From Pseudomonas oryzihabitans (GTDB taxonomy: Bacteria; Pseudomonadota; Gammaproteobacteria; Pseudomonadales; Pseudomonadaceae), in contig NZ_CP013987.1 of assembly GCF_001518815.1 (NCBI RefSeq), positions 3,060,501 through 3,124,500 on the forward strand: a DNA stretch of 64,000 bases, in the 5' to 3' direction. The notes under the pieces are model-generated. The model ran no database searches and was not told where the DNA came from. It saw only the letters and a list, made by a program, of their open reading frames with translations. Positions within the stretch are counted from its first letter, which is position 1, and the number at the start of each line of letters is the position of its first letter. The position numbers and the translations under genes were made by a program. This document shows, piece by piece, positions 19,929 to 30,008 of this stretch.

Positions 19929-20000
19929 ATCGCGGCCATGGGCCGCTCCTACAAGAGAATCCGTACCGATAGCCTGGAAAACCGCGCAGCGTTTTCCAGG
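19929..20000. repeat. Dispersed palindromic repeat pair (locus 1)
   Basis: Two modules lie between rhlE and cysS. A 25-base palindrome-rich block at 19929-19953 is identical to the left arm of the cruciform at 56643. A hairpin at 19973-20000 with perfect 10-bp arms (CCTGGAAAAC / GTTTTCCAGG) has its reverse complement at 56827-56852. The whole 210-base gap holds no gene; the hairpin may end both convergent transcripts. Confidence 0.75.
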
Positions 20001-20065
20001 GATGGGATCGAAGTGTCTTGCACCGGGTGAAGGAGGCGAAGCCGTCATTCACCCGGCCCTGCCCC

Positions 20066-21454
20066 CTACTCCGCCAGGCGCCAGGTGGTGCCGCCCTTGC
20101 CGTCTTCCAGCACCACGCCCAGGGCGGTGAGCTGGTCGCGAATGCGGTCGGATTCCGCCCAGTTCTTTTCGGCACGCGCGCTCAGGCGCGCCTGGATCAG
20201 TGCCTCGACCTCGGCCGCATCCACCCGGCCCGCCGCATCGGCGCGCAGGAAGGCTTCCGGCTCCAGCTGCAGCACACCCAGCACATCAGCCAGCTCGCGC
20301 AGACGCCCGGCCAGACCGGCCGCGGCGGCGGGATCGCTCTCGCGCAGGCGATTGATCTCACGCGCCAGTTCGAACAGCACGCCGCAGGCACCGGCGGTGT
20401 TGAAGTCGTCGTCCATGCACTGGGCGAAGCGCTCGGCGTAGCTTTCGCCGCCTTGCGCCGGAGCCTGGGGCAAACCCTTGAGCGAGTGGTAGAAGCGCTC
20501 CAGGGCGCCCTTGGCTTCGCGCAGGTTGTCTTCCGAGTAGTTGATCGGGCTGCGGTAGTGGCTGGCGATCAGCAGGTAGCGCACCACTTCCGGGTGATAC
20601 TTCTCCAGCACCTCGCGCAGGGTGAAGAAGTTGCCCAGGGACTTGGACATCTTCTCGCCATTGATGGTGATCATCCCGCAGTGCAGCCAGGCGTTGGCGT
20701 AGGGCTTGCCAGTGGCCGCCTCGCTCTGGGCGATCTCGTTCTCGTGGTGCGGGAATTCCAGGTCGTTGCCGCCACCGTGGATGTCGAAGGTGTCGCCCAG
20801 GCAGCAGGTGGACATCACCGAGCACTCGATGTGCCAGCCCGGACGCCCGGCGCCCCAGGGCGACGGCCAGCTCGGCTCACCCGGCTTGGCAGCCTTCCAC
20901 AGGACGAAGTCCAGGGGATCTTCCTTGGCCTCGCCCGGCTCGATGCGGGCGCCGATGCGCAGGTCCTCGACGCGCCGCCGCGACAGCTTGCCGTAGCCGG
21001 CGAAGCGGTTGACCCGGTAGTAGACGTCGCCATTGCCCGGGGCATAGGCGTAGCCCTTGTCGATCAGGGTCTGGATCATGGCGTGCATGCCATCGATGTG
21101 ATCGGTGGCGCGCGGCTCCTGGTCCGGCTTCTTGATATTCAGCCGTGCCTCGTCCTCGTGCATCGCCTCGATCATCCGCGCCACCAGGTCGGTGAAGGGC
21201 TCACCGTTGGCGTTGGCGCGGTTGATGATCTTGTCGTCGATGTCGGTGATGTTGCGCACGTAGGTCAGGTCGTAGCCGCTATGGCGCAGCCAGCGGGTGA
21301 TGACGTCGAAGGCCACCATGCTGCGACCATGACCCAGGTGGCAGTAGTCGTAGACGGTCATGCCGCAGACGTACATGCGCACTTGCCCCGGCACCAACGG
21401 CGTGAAGGCTTCCTTGGTCTTGGTCAGGGTGTTGTAGAGGTGCAGCGCCATCAT
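20066..21454 (-). CDS. cysS: Cysteinyl-tRNA synthetase
   Basis: CysS charges tRNA-Cys. The 462-residue class I synthetase carries the zinc ligand in [10 protein letters not shown], the HIGH-type motif HLGHGRS at about residues 40-46 and the KMSKS loop in [10 protein letters not shown]. The length is typical. Its ATG overlaps the glnS stop (ATGA), so the two synthetases are co-transcribed and coupled, a pairing seen across pseudomonads. A second Met directly follows the first and could equally be the start. Confidence 0.97.
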   Translation of the reverse strand: MMALHLYNTLTKTKEAFTPLVPGQVRMYVCGMTVYDYCHLGHGRSMVAFDVITRWLRHSGYDLTYVRNITDIDDKIINRANANGEPFTDLVARMIEAMHEDEARLNIKKPDQEPRATDHIDGMHAMIQTLIDKGYAYAPGNGDVYYRVNRFAGYGKLSRRRVEDLRIGARIEPGEAKEDPLDFVLWKAAKPGEPSWPSPWGAGRPGWHIECSVMSTCCLGDTFDIHGGGNDLEFPHHENEIAQSEAATGKPYANAWLHCGMITINGEKMSKSLGNFFTLREVLEKYHPEVVRYLLIASHYRSPINYSEDNLREAKGALERFYHSLKGLPQAPAQGGESYAERFAQCMDDDFNTAGACGVLFELAREINRLRESDPAAAAGLAGRLRELADVLGVLQLEPEAFLRADAAGRVDAAEVEALIQARLSARAEKNWAESDRIRDQLTALGVVLEDGKGGTTWRLAE

Positions 21455-23139
21455 TGCCCCCAGGAATCGCGCAGGGTCACGGTGCGGTTGAATACCGGCT
21501 TGCCCGGCGCCGAATCCTTCAGATCGACGCAGAAGTAGCCTTCGCGCTCGAACTGGAAGCGGTCTTCCGGCTGGGCCTGGGCCAGCGACGGCTCGGCACG
21601 GCAGCCCTTGAGCACCACCAGGGAATCAGGATTGATGTTGTCGAGGAAGCTGCCGCCCTCTTCGCTCTTCTCCGGCTGCGCCGAACGGAACAGGCGATCG
21701 TAGAGGCGCACCTCGCACTCCACGCTGCCCTCGGTCGGCACCCAGTGGATCACGCCCTTGACCTTGCGCCCTTCCGGGTTCTTGCCCAGGGTGTCCGGAT
21801 CGTAGCTGCAACGCAGCTCGACCACGTTGCCGTCGGCATCCTTGATGGCCTCGTCGGCGCGGATCACGTAGCTGCCGCGCAGGCGCACCTCGCCACCCGG
21901 CTCCAGGCGCTTGTAGCCCTTGGGCGGATTCTCTTCGTAGTCACCCTGGTCGATGTACAGCTCGCGGGCAAAGGGCAGCTGACGCAGCCCCAGATCCTGC
22001 TTGGGATGCCGCGCCAGCTCCAGGTTTTCCACCTGGCCCTCGGGGTAGTTGGTGATCACCACCTTGAGCGGCTTGAGCACGCACATGGCACGCGGCGCGT
22101 TCTGGTCCAGGTCCTCGCGAATGGCGAATTCCAGCATGGCCACGTCGACCACGCCATTGGAGCGGGTCACGCCGATCATCTCGCAGAAGTTGCGGATGGC
22201 GGCCGGGGTGTAGCCACGACGGCGATAGCCCGACAGGGTCGACATGCGCGGATCGTCCCAACCCTGCACATGGGCCTCGTCCACCAGTTGCTTGAGCTTG
22301 CGCTTGCTGGTGACGGTGTAGTTCAGGTTGAGGCGGGCGAATTCGTACTGGCGCGGCTGGGCCGGCACCGGCAGCTTGGCCAGGAACCACTCGTACAGCG
22401 GACGATGGTCCTCGAACTCCAGGGTGCAGATGGAGTGGGTCACGCCTTCCAGGGCATCGGACTGACCATGGGTGAAGTCATAGCTCGGGTAGATGCACCA
22501 GGCGTCACCGGTCTGGTGGTGATGGGCGTGGCGGATGCGATAGAGGATGGGATCGCGCAGGTTCATGTTGGGCGAGGCCATGTCGATCTTGGCGCGCAGC
22601 ACCTTTTCGCCGTCCTTGAACTCGCCGGCCTTCATGCGGGCGAAGAGGTCCAGGTTCTCGGCCACCGAGCGGTCGCGGAAAGGACTGTTGCGACCCGGCT
22701 CGGTGAGGCTGCCGCGGTATTCGCGAGCCTGCTCGGGAGTCAGGTCGCAGACATAGGCCAGGCCCTGCTCGATCAGGTTCACCGCCCAGGCATAGAGCTG
22801 GTCGAAATAGGCGGAGGCGTAGCGCACCTCGCCGGCCCAGTCGAAGCCCAGCCAGTGCACGTCGCTCTTGATGGCGTCGATGTATTCCTGGTCTTCCTTG
22901 GCCGGGTTGGTGTCGTCGAAGCGCAGATGGCAGTCGCCGCCGAATTCCCTGGCCAGACCGAAGTTCACGCAGATCGACTTGGCGTGGCCGATGTGCAGGT
23001 AGCCATTGGGCTCGGGGGGAAAGCGGGTGACGATCTTGGCCTGCTTGCCGGCGTCCAGGTCAGCCTGGACGATCTGCCGCAGGAAATGCGCGGGGGCGGC
23101 TTTGGCGGCGGTGGACGAGTCGGAAGTCGGCTTGCTCAT
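21451..23139 (-). CDS. glnS: Glutaminyl-tRNA synthetase
   Basis: GlnS charges tRNA-Gln directly. The 562-residue class I enzyme has the HIGH motif within [15 protein letters not shown], the KMSKS equivalent VTSKRKL and the C-terminal anticodon-binding beta barrels. The start ATG at 23139 is preceded by AAGGA; an upstream in-frame ATG would add 23 residues that read as leader. It forms an operon with cysS and is divergent from ppiB. A normal, intact gene. Confidence 0.97.
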   Translation of the reverse strand: MSKPTSDSSTAAKAAPAHFLRQIVQADLDAGKQAKIVTRFPPEPNGYLHIGHAKSICVNFGLAREFGGDCHLRFDDTNPAKEDQEYIDAIKSDVHWLGFDWAGEVRYASAYFDQLYAWAVNLIEQGLAYVCDLTPEQAREYRGSLTEPGRNSPFRDRSVAENLDLFARMKAGEFKDGEKVLRAKIDMASPNMNLRDPILYRIRHAHHHQTGDAWCIYPSYDFTHGQSDALEGVTHSICTLEFEDHRPLYEWFLAKLPVPAQPRQYEFARLNLNYTVTSKRKLKQLVDEAHVQGWDDPRMSTLSGYRRRGYTPAAIRNFCEMIGVTRSNGVVDVAMLEFAIREDLDQNAPRAMCVLKPLKVVITNYPEGQVENLELARHPKQDLGLRQLPFARELYIDQGDYEENPPKGYKRLEPGGEVRLRGSYVIRADEAIKDADGNVVELRCSYDPDTLGKNPEGRKVKGVIHWVPTEGSVECEVRLYDRLFRSAQPEKSEEGGSFLDNINPDSLVVLKGCRAEPSLAQAQPEDRFQFEREGYFCVDLKDSAPGKPVFNRTVTLRDSWGQ

Positions 23140-23285
23140 GGGATCCTTAACTGGGCAGGCGCACGGCCAGGGTAGGCCGAGCAAAGGTAAACCCGTATCA
23201 TAGCCCAACCCGTCAAGTCCCGGCGAAACCCTTGAGGCCCTCGCCGGGTCTGGATGCTGTCCCCCTTAGCTACGGATTCGCTGCC

Positions 23286-23780
23286 ATGATCAAGCTGCAC
23301 ACCAACCACGGCGTCATCACCCTGGAACTGTTCGAGGACAAGGCGCCCGAAACCGCGGCCAACTTCAAGGAATACGTCAAGAGCGGTCACTACGACGGCA
23401 CCATCTTCCACCGTGTGATCAGCAACTTCATGGTCCAGGGCGGTGGTTTCGAGCCGGGCATGAAGCAGAAGCCGACCCGCGCCCCGATCAAGAACGAGGC
23501 CAACAACGGCGTTTCCAACGAGATCGGCACCGTCGCCATGGCTCGTACCATGGATCCGCATTCCGCCTCGGCGCAGTTCTTCATCAACGTGTCCGACAAC
23601 ACCTTCCTCAACCACACCGCACCCACCAGCCAGGGCTGGGGCTATGCAGTGTTCGGCAAGGTCGTCGAGGGCATGGACGTGGTCAACGCCATCAAGGCCG
23701 TCGCCACCACCAGCAAGGCCGGTCACCAGGACGTGCCGAGCGAAGACGTGATCATCGAGAAGGCCGAGATCGTCGAGTGA
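23286..23780 (+). CDS. ppiB: Cytoplasmic peptidyl-prolyl cis-trans isomerase B (cyclophilin)
   Basis: PpiB speeds proline isomerisation during folding. The 164-residue protein starts at MIKLHTNHG, as in the E. coli enzyme, and lacks a signal peptide. The cyclophilin core is complete: [15 protein letters not shown], the [17 protein letters not shown] segment and [15 protein letters not shown]. The stop overlaps the GTG start of lpxH, a gene order common in gammaproteobacteria. Confidence 0.95.
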   Translation: MIKLHTNHGVITLELFEDKAPETAANFKEYVKSGHYDGTIFHRVISNFMVQGGGFEPGMKQKPTRAPIKNEANNGVSNEIGTVAMARTMDPHSASAQFFINVSDNTFLNHTAPTSQGWGYAVFGKVVEGMDVVNAIKAVATTSKAGHQDVPSEDVIIEKAEIVE

Positions 23781-24505
23781 TTTTACTGGTCTCAGACCTG
23801 CATCTCGAACCGCAACGCCCGGACCTGGTCCGGGCGTTTTTGCATTTCCTCCAGAACCGCGCCCGCGGTGTCGAGGCGCTGTACATCCTTGGGGATCTGT
23901 TCGAGGCCTGGATCGGCGATGACGCCATGGGCCCCTTCGAGCAGGAGATCGCCACCGCCCTGCGTCAGCTGGCGGACAGCGGTACGGCCATCTATCTGAT
24001 GCATGGCAATCGCGATTTCCTCATTGGCAAGGCGTTCTGCCGCCAGGCAGGCTGCCAGCTGCTGCCGGATCGCCATATCGCTGACTTCCAGGGTCGCCGG
24101 GTGCTGCTGATGCATGGCGATACCCTCTGCACCCGTGACGAGGGCTACCAGAAGCTGCGCCGCATCCTGCGCAACCCCCTCACCCTCTTCGTGCTGCGCC
24201 ACCTGCCCCTGGCCAGCCGCCAGAAGCTGGCGCGCAAGCTGCGCAACGAGAGTCGCCAGCAGACCCGCGCCAAGGCCATGGACATCACAGATGTCACCGA
24301 GGCCGAGGTCGAGCGAGAGATGCGCGCTGCCCAGGTGACGACGCTGATCCACGGCCATACCCACAGACCCGCTCGCCATGAGCTGCTGCTCAATGGCCAG
24401 CCGGCCGAGCGCATCGTGCTGGGGGACTGGGACCGCCGAGGCTGGGTGCTGGAAGCCAGCGAAGCGGGCCTGACCCAGGTCGATTTCGCTCTCGACGAAC
24501 GGTAA
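23777..24505 (+). CDS. lpxH: UDP-2,3-diacylglucosamine diphosphatase
   Basis: LpxH cleaves UDP-2,3-diacylglucosamine to lipid X and UMP in lipid A synthesis, at the inner face of the inner membrane. The 242-residue protein has the metal-binding metallophosphoesterase motifs [27 protein letters not shown] and HGHTHRP in order. It begins with a GTG that overlaps the ppiB stop (GTGA), so translation is coupled. The length is normal. Confidence 0.96.
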   Translation: MILLVSDLHLEPQRPDLVRAFLHFLQNRARGVEALYILGDLFEAWIGDDAMGPFEQEIATALRQLADSGTAIYLMHGNRDFLIGKAFCRQAGCQLLPDRHIADFQGRRVLLMHGDTLCTRDEGYQKLRRILRNPLTLFVLRHLPLASRQKLARKLRNESRQQTRAKAMDITDVTEAEVEREMRAAQVTTLIHGHTHRPARHELLLNGQPAERIVLGDWDRRGWVLEASEAGLTQVDFALDER

Positions 24506-24688
24506 TGGCGCGGCCAGGCATGCCTGGCTTTCTTGCAGCAATTACCTGATCAGTAAAGCAATTTTGCTTGGCTACCCGGTCGTGGCCACTCCGGCTGCGA
24601 CCGATCGTCACAGGACCGCTACAGAAATCCGCGCAGGCGACCGATGACGAGGGTGTAAGGAGATGTAACCCTTTTCGCGGAGACGCCC

Positions 24689-25501
24689 ATGCAACTCGAT
24701 ACCCTCTTTGCCCAGCTGCACAACCTGCCCAACGTCCCCGAAGTGGCGCAGGTCCTGATCCAGCAGTTCGACGACCCCAACACCAGCATCGAAACCCTGT
24801 CGCGCACCGTGGCGCGTGACCCGGTCATTGCCGCCAAGGTACTGCGCCTGGCCAACTCGGCGCGTTTCCGTGGCGCCCGCGAATCTACCAGTATCGAAGA
24901 CGCTGCCCTGCGCCTGGGCTTCAACACCCTGCGCACCCTGGTGCTGGCCTCGGCCTTCGCCAGCGGCTTCAAGGCCGCGCCTGGCTTCGACCTGCAGGCC
25001 TTCTGGTACAACAGTTTTCTGGTCGCAAGCCTGTGCAAGCCACTGGCCAAGCAGGCCGGCCTGGACCAGGAAACCGCCTTCACCTGCGGCATGCTGCATG
25101 ACATCGGCGAATTGCTGATTCAGAGCGGCGCGCCCGAACTGGCACCGAGCCTGGCCGGTCGCGCGACCGCCAGCAGCCACCGCGCCGCCGACGAGACTCT
25201 GCAACTGGGCTTCGGCTATCCGGAAGTCGGTGCGGAACTGGCCCGCCGCTGGCAGCTGCCCCAGGTACTGCGCGACGCCATCGCCTTCCAGGCGCGTCCG
25301 CTGCAGGCGCCCGAGGGCAAGGGCTATGCACTGATCGTGGCCCAGGCAGTGGCCGTGGCCGAGGTCCTTCAAGAGAACGCCGGTGACAGCAAGGTGCAGG
25401 ACCTGGGCGGCCCGCTGTTCGCCAGCATCGACCTGGAACAGCTCACCGCCGTACTGCCAAGCGCCCGGGATACCGCGGCAAGCTTCAGTCAGGCCGCCTG
25501 A
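24689..25501 (+). CDS. HDOD-domain signalling protein
   Basis: HDOD proteins are catalytically degenerate relatives of HD phosphohydrolases that act as scaffolds in signalling. The 270-residue protein is almost entirely the HDOD domain, with LPNVPEVAQVLIQQFDDP near the start, the VARDPVIAAKVLRLANSA helix and CGMLHDIGELL at about 130. No second output domain is present. The ATG has GGAG 6 bases upstream. It stands alone, followed by the tRNA-Ser on the other strand. Confidence 0.88.
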   Translation: MQLDTLFAQLHNLPNVPEVAQVLIQQFDDPNTSIETLSRTVARDPVIAAKVLRLANSARFRGARESTSIEDAALRLGFNTLRTLVLASAFASGFKAAPGFDLQAFWYNSFLVASLCKPLAKQAGLDQETAFTCGMLHDIGELLIQSGAPELAPSLAGRATASSHRAADETLQLGFGYPEVGAELARRWQLPQVLRDAIAFQARPLQAPEGKGYALIVAQAVAVAEVLQENAGDSKVQDLGGPLFASIDLEQLTAVLPSARDTAASFSQAA

Positions 25502-25536
25502 ATTCCTGGCGCCTGGCCGAATCGCAGGCAAGAAAA

Positions 25537-25564
25537 AACCCCTGGAGCTTGGCTCTCAGGGGTT
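25537..25564 (-). terminator. Terminator of tRNA-Ser
   Basis: A stem AACCCCTG / CAGGGGTT with a 12-base loop region lies 10 bases after the mature tRNA 3' end. On the minus strand it is followed by a run of six T residues, so it works mainly for the tRNA. Confidence 0.85.
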
Positions 25565-25574
25565 CTCTCAGATC

Positions 25575-25664
25575 TGGCGGTGAGGGAGGGATTCGAACCC
25601 TCGATAAGATTTCTCCTATACACACTTTCCAGGCGTGCTCCTTCAACCGCTCGGACACCTCACC
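25575..25664 (-). tRNA. tRNA-Ser (anticodon GGA)
   Basis: The 90-base gene, including an encoded CCA, folds as a class II tRNA. It has acceptor GGTGAGG paired with CCTCACC, anticodon loop CTGGAAA, a long variable arm typical of tRNA-Ser, and the T arm GAGGGTTCGAATCCCTC. The discriminator base is G, as expected for serine. It reads UCC and UCU codons. Confidence 0.95.
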
Positions 25665-25900
25665 AGATTTACTCGGCATCTGCATCTGCATCACCGAGGC
25701 GCGCAACTATAGGCAAAGACGATTTCAATGGCAAGCTTTTTCTTCAATCTATTCATGCATTTGCACGACGCACTGGCGCGAGGGGGTCGTAAGCACCGTT
25801 CACAGGATGACCGGCCGGTCGCTGTTGCTAGTCCGCCCGCCTGTCAGGCGTCCGACCAATGGTAGCGTCGTAACCAATTCACTAATTGCCTGAAAGCAAA

Positions 25901-26060
25901 GGAGAAATATTGCAAGACGACACTTTTGATAACCAGTTGGTCGTTACCTGCCACAAAACTGAAATTTATGTTCTATAGCTACTGGATAGTGCTTAAGTCC
26001 GCGGGAATCAGTAGCTACATGCCGCTGTTGCGCAAGCGCTACGCGCTGAAGACGTAAAGG
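25901..26060 (+). other. Candidate small RNA or leader with tiny reading frames
   Basis: This stretch is clearly more AT-rich than its surroundings and has no long gene. An AAGGAG at 25900 precedes a 22-codon frame starting TTG (25910-25978). A 29-codon ATG frame follows at 25968-26057. A 9-bp perfect inverted repeat (TAGCTACTG at 25976, CAGTAGCTA at 26009) with a 24-base loop overlaps both. It could be a regulatory RNA, or a leader for the small protein at 26093. Neither is proven. Confidence 0.3.
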
Positions 26061-26092
26061 CTCTAAACAGCTAACAATAAAGGCCCCGAGTC

Positions 26093-26194
26093 ATGTTCAA
26101 GAATCCCGTCCCCAAGTGGCGTCAGGCGAGCTTCGTATTTATCGTTACCACCGTGGTGTTGGTCATACCCAACCTCTCGCGGTTCTTTGGCTGA
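26093..26194 (+). CDS. Possible small membrane protein, 33 aa
   Basis: A short frame from an ATG encodes a product beginning MFKNPVPKWRQ, followed by one hydrophobic stretch (about residues 14-26) and a short basic/aromatic tail SRFFG. That is the layout of small single-pass membrane proteins, with the positive N-terminus inside. AAAGG lies 9 bases upstream. I know no family name. The plausible topology and the AT-rich upstream region support it, but the short length makes chance possible. Confidence 0.4.
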   Translation: MFKNPVPKWRQASFVFIVTTVVLVIPNLSRFFG

Positions 26195-26566
26195 TCTCCC
26201 AGGATCACCGTTCGCGGGTGCGTCCTTTCGCCCAGCCCTTGCATGAGGCTTGGACGCCGGGTTCATTGCATCCCCAAAGCGCCGGCTGCTGACCTGCATC
26301 CGAATGAATCGTGGCCGGACCATCGGTACCAGCGGCAGCCCTAACGGCACGTCGCTGCGGATGACGGTATCGAAGGAAGGCCGCGCGCCGCGCACGCCAT
26401 CGCTAGCAGGCAATCGAGCATTGGCTTGCCTTACCTGTTCACACCGATCTGGCGAGCAGACCTATCGTGGACGACACCTGTGCCATTGCCGTAAGGCTGC
26501 TCTATGGCAGCGCAACAGACGAAGGTGGACCCTGGCCGCCTCCGCGTCTGTTGCAGGCACCTTTGA
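26195..26566. other. Gap without a supported gene
   Basis: About 370 bases lie between the small membrane frame and the end of the transglutaminase gene. Frames on both strands are open but have unlikely composition, for example Cys- and Arg-rich runs, and no ribosome-binding site. I see no repeat, terminator or RNA gene. Confidence 0.5.
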
Positions 26567-27367
26567 TCATTGCTGTTGCTGCACCTGCTGCAGCGGCTCG
26601 ACCAGCACCCTGGCTTCCATCTGCTCTACCCCACCACCCCGGCGCATGCCCCGTACCGGACAGGCATCGAGGTAGTCCAGGCCTATGGCCAGGCGCAGGT
26701 GGCGCTCAGGCCGGATCAGGCGATTGGTGACGTCATAGCTGTACCAGGCACCTTCATGCCAGGCTTCGGCCCAGGCATGGCTGGAGAGGTGTGCGCTGTC
26801 GTCGGTGCATAGATAGCCGGACACGTAGCGCGCCGGAATGCCCAGACTGCGGGCGCAGGCCAGGAAGGCATGGGCATGGTCCTGGCAGACGCCAGCGCCC
26901 TTGGCGAAAGCCTGGGCGGCGTTGCCGTCAACCTCGGTGGAACCGGGTAGATAGGTCATGCGCTCGTGTAGCCTCTCCATGAGCTGGATCAGCGTGGCGC
27001 GATCCCGGCGACCGTCGCAGATGTCACGGGCGAAGGCCGTCAGGGCCTCGTCGGCGTCCGTCAGGCGGGTCTGACGCAGGAAGGGAAAGGGTGAGGCCTG
27101 GCAGGGCTCGGATTCGAAGCCCTCGTCGATTTCCACCTGACCACTGGCGGTGATGGTGATGGCGTCATGCGGGGTGTCCAGGGTCAGGACATGCAGGATG
27201 TTGCCGAAGGGATCGCGCTGTGCCCGCGCCGGGCGCGGCAACGACAGTTCCCAGCCGAGGATTCGCTGACGCGCGTCATCCTGGGGCGTGAGCCGCAGGT
27301 ACTGGATGCTGGCGCGAACCTGGTCGGCGTAGCGATACAGCGTTTCGTGATGGATCGCGAGCCTCAT
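26567..27367 (-). CDS. Transglutaminase-like protease family protein
   Basis: The 266-residue protein has an N-terminal bacterial-transglutaminase-like beta domain (about 1-90) and a papain-like transglutaminase core. The catalytic Cys lies in GAGVCQDHAHAF, the His in SSHAWAEAW and the Asp in YSYDVTNR. There is no signal peptide, so it is cytoplasmic. The ATG overlaps the stop of the alpha-E gene. In this conserved three-gene set the transglutaminase, alpha-E and ATP-grasp proteins are thought to make or process a peptide, but the product is unknown. The C-terminus ends in a short Gln run. Confidence 0.9.
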   Translation of the reverse strand: MRLAIHHETLYRYADQVRASIQYLRLTPQDDARQRILGWELSLPRPARAQRDPFGNILHVLTLDTPHDAITITASGQVEIDEGFESEPCQASPFPFLRQTRLTDADEALTAFARDICDGRRDRATLIQLMERLHERMTYLPGSTEVDGNAAQAFAKGAGVCQDHAHAFLACARSLGIPARYVSGYLCTDDSAHLSSHAWAEAWHEGAWYSYDVTNRLIRPERHLRLAIGLDYLDACPVRGMRRGGGVEQMEARVLVEPLQQVQQQQ

Positions 27368-28317
27368 ACGGCCTCCAGATAAGCGGTGTTGATGGCGCTG
27401 GCGAGCTGGCGGACATGGACGATGAAGCCGCCGATCCAGGCATGCAGCCCTTCGTCCAGCACCTCGTCGATGCTGGTATAGCGCAGCCGCGCCTCCAGGC
27501 CGGCGGCCAGGCGCTTGGCCTCGCGGCCGTTCTCGCCGGGCAGGCTGGCCAGCACCCGGTGCAGTTCGATCACGCAGGCCAGCAGCGAGCGTGGCAGGTC
27601 TTCCTGCAACAACAGCAACTCGGCACCGTTGCGCACATTGAGGGCATCGCGATAGAGCTCGGTGTAGGCCTCGAAGGCGCTCAGGGCGCGCAAGAGCGCA
27701 CTCCACTGATAGAAGCCGCGGGCGGAGGCGTCGCTGATGGCTTCGGCCTCCTCCTCGCCCAGTACCTGGTAGCGGGCGTCGAGCATGCGCAGAGTGTTGT
27801 CGGCGCGCTCGACGAAGGTGCCCAGGCGGATGAAACGATAGGCGTCGTTTCTCATGATGGTGCCGACGGTGGCCCCACGGAACAGGTGGGATCTCTCCTT
27901 GACCCATTCGCAGAAGCGGCTGATGCCGAAACGGATCAGGCCGGTGACGGCGATCTCGCGCATCTCCAGCCACGTGGCGTTGACGTTCTCCCACATGTCG
28001 GCGGTGATGCGTCCACGCACCGCGTGGGCATTGCTGCGCGCGGCCTGCAGGCAGCAATAGATGCTGCCGGGATTGCGCTCGTCCAGGGCGAAGAAGTGCA
28101 GCAGGCGCTCGGGGTGCAGGGCCCCGTGCTTTTCCCGGTAGTCATCCAGGGTGCCGGTGATGAGCAGCGGCATGGCCAGTTCATCCAGGCCTCCGCCCTG
28201 CCCGCTCTGCGGCATCATCGACAGCGAATAGCTCACGTCCAGCATCCGCGCGAGATTCTCGGCGCGCTCAAGGTTGCGGGACATCCAGTACAGATCGGCA
28301 GCGGTACGACTCAACAT
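27364..28317 (-). CDS. Alpha-E domain protein
   Basis: The alpha-E family is a helical domain of unknown biochemistry, usually found beside circularly permuted ATP-grasp and transglutaminase genes. The 317-residue protein opens with the family motif MLSRTAADLYWMSRNLERAENLARMLD and carries a second hallmark, RLGTFVERADNTLRMLD. It is all-helical by composition. It is the middle gene of the operon, with 62 bases to the upstream gene and a four-base overlap downstream. It most likely serves as a partner of the ATP-grasp protein. Confidence 0.9.
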   Translation of the reverse strand: MLSRTAADLYWMSRNLERAENLARMLDVSYSLSMMPQSGQGGGLDELAMPLLITGTLDDYREKHGALHPERLLHFFALDERNPGSIYCCLQAARSNAHAVRGRITADMWENVNATWLEMREIAVTGLIRFGISRFCEWVKERSHLFRGATVGTIMRNDAYRFIRLGTFVERADNTLRMLDARYQVLGEEEAEAISDASARGFYQWSALLRALSAFEAYTELYRDALNVRNGAELLLLQEDLPRSLLACVIELHRVLASLPGENGREAKRLAAGLEARLRYTSIDEVLDEGLHAWIGGFIVHVRQLASAINTAYLEAV

Positions 28318-28379
28318 GGTGGGGTCGCCTTTCAAAGGTCCTTGCGGGGCCGCCGTGGCGGCCACTGTTCTGTGGCGAT

Positions 28380-29789
28380 CTAGTCCTGGACCACCCAGGT
28401 GTCCTTGGTGCCGCCGCCTTGGGAGGAATTCACCACCAGCGAGCCTTCCCGCAGCGCGACCCGGGTCAGGCCGCCGGGCACCAGACGCGTCTTGCGCCCG
28501 GACAGCACGAAGGGCCGCAGGTCGATGTGCCGCGGCGCGATGCCGCTTTCGACGAAGGTCGGACAGGTGGACAGCGACAGGGTCGGTTGGGCGATGTAGG
28601 CGCTGGGATTGGCCTTGAGCCGCGCGCGAAAGGCTTCGATCTCCATGCTGCTGGCGGTGGGGCCGACCAGCATGCCGTAGCCGCCGGAGCCATGGACTTC
28701 CTTGACGACCAGCTCGGGCAGATTGGCCAGCACATGGGACAGCTCGTCCGGCTTGCGGCACTGCCAGGTGGGCACGTTGTAGAGGATGGGTTCCTCACTG
28801 AGATAGAAGCGGATCATCTCCGGCACATAGGGATAGATCGACTTGTCGTCAGCGACCCCGGTGCCGATGGCATTGGCCAGGATGACGTTACCGGCGCGAT
28901 AGGCGGCCAGCAGGCCCGGCACGCCGAGCATGGAGTCCGGATTGAAGGCCAGGGGATCGAGGAAGGCATCGTCGAGACGTCGGTAGATGACATCGACCTT
29001 TCGGAAGCCCGACGTGGTACGCATGAACACCTGTTCGTCGCGCACCAGCAAGTCGGCCCCCTCCACCAGTTCCACGCCCATCTCACGAGCCAGGAAGGCA
29101 TGTTCGAAGTAGGCGCTGTTGAAACGGCCTGGTGTGAGGACCACCACCGTGGGGTTATTGACCGGGGTGGAGCTGCGCAAGGTATCGAGCAGGATGTTCG
29201 GATAGTGGTCGATGGGCGCGATGCGCTCCAGGGTGAACAGCTCGGGAAACAACCGCATCATCATCTTGCGGTTCTCGAGCATGTAGGACACCCCGCTCGG
29301 AGTGCGCAGGTTGTCTTCCAGCACGTAGTAGGCACCATCGCCGTCGCGGACCAGATCGACACCGGCGATATGGGCATAGATGCCGTTGGGCAAATCCAGC
29401 CCCTGCATGGCCAGCTGGTACTGGTCGTTGGCCAGCACCTGCTCGGCCGGAATGACCCCTGCCTTGATGATGCGCTGGTCATGATAGAGGTCATGGAGAA
29501 ACATGTTCAGCGCCTGGACCCGCTGAATGCAGCCGCGCTCGATGATCTGCCACTCGCTGGCAGGAATCGCCCGCGGCAGGGCGTCGAAGGGAATCAGACG
29601 TTCCGTGCCCTGCTCGTCGCCATAAAGGGTGAAGGTGATACCCGCGCGATGGAACAGCAAGTCGGCTTCGCGGCGGCGCTGGGCCAGGAGTTCAGGGGGT
29701 GTTTCCTTCAGCCACTGGGCATAGCGACCATAGTGCGGTCGGCATTGCGCCTGGACGTCATACATCTCGTTATACAGTTGGCGGCTCAT
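28380..29789 (-). CDS. Circularly permuted ATP-grasp family protein
   Basis: The 469-residue protein belongs to the circularly permuted ATP-grasp type 2 family, predicted to form amide bonds between peptides or amino acids. Visible hallmarks are YYVLEDNLRTPSGVSYMLENR (about 165-185), the VVVLTPGRFNSAYFEHAFLA segment, and the C-terminal KEVHGSGGYGMLVGP nucleotide-binding loop with HIDLRPF. The ATG has a strong AAGGAGA site. It heads a three-gene operon with alpha-E and transglutaminase genes. The 257 bases upstream hold the promoter region and a short hairpin. Confidence 0.9.
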   Translation of the reverse strand: MSRQLYNEMYDVQAQCRPHYGRYAQWLKETPPELLAQRRREADLLFHRAGITFTLYGDEQGTERLIPFDALPRAIPASEWQIIERGCIQRVQALNMFLHDLYHDQRIIKAGVIPAEQVLANDQYQLAMQGLDLPNGIYAHIAGVDLVRDGDGAYYVLEDNLRTPSGVSYMLENRKMMMRLFPELFTLERIAPIDHYPNILLDTLRSSTPVNNPTVVVLTPGRFNSAYFEHAFLAREMGVELVEGADLLVRDEQVFMRTTSGFRKVDVIYRRLDDAFLDPLAFNPDSMLGVPGLLAAYRAGNVILANAIGTGVADDKSIYPYVPEMIRFYLSEEPILYNVPTWQCRKPDELSHVLANLPELVVKEVHGSGGYGMLVGPTASSMEIEAFRARLKANPSAYIAQPTLSLSTCPTFVESGIAPRHIDLRPFVLSGRKTRLVPGGLTRVALREGSLVVNSSQGGGTKDTWVVQD

Positions 29790-30008
29790 GCCGATCTCCT
29801 TGTCACCCACGGTGCAGCGTCGCAAGCCGCGTGCCACCGTAAGGGCCCTCAAGATCAGGCCCTCGCGTAGCTGCGAGGCGCGCGGTGCACCAAAGCCAGG
29901 CACGTAAGCGTGCGCATGCACCGCAACGTTTCCGTCATGAGCCTAAGACGGTGCGCCAAGCGGAAAGTGCGATGATTGAGGGGCGCGACGGTTACCGGAG
30001 ATGAGACG

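Noticed and set aside
20018-21538. 506-codon frame opposite cysS
   Set aside because: The cysS frame is certain; the opposite frame has biased composition and no start signal.
21454-23175. 573-codon frame opposite glnS
   Set aside because: GlnS is intact with all motifs; the opposite frame has no domain and is a high-GC artefact.
25901-26060. Homologue of the PhrS regulatory RNA
   Set aside because: The combination of a small RNA with an encoded peptide is suggestive, but I cannot confirm any sequence match, and no convincing ANR/FNR box lies upstream.
26250-26675. 141-codon Cys- and Arg-rich frame
   Set aside because: It runs into the 3' end of the transglutaminase gene on the other strand, has no ribosome-binding site and has unlikely composition.
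28419-29870. 483-codon frame opposite the ATP-grasp gene
   Set aside because: The ATP-grasp frame carries the family motifs and a strong ribosome-binding site; the opposite frame has none.
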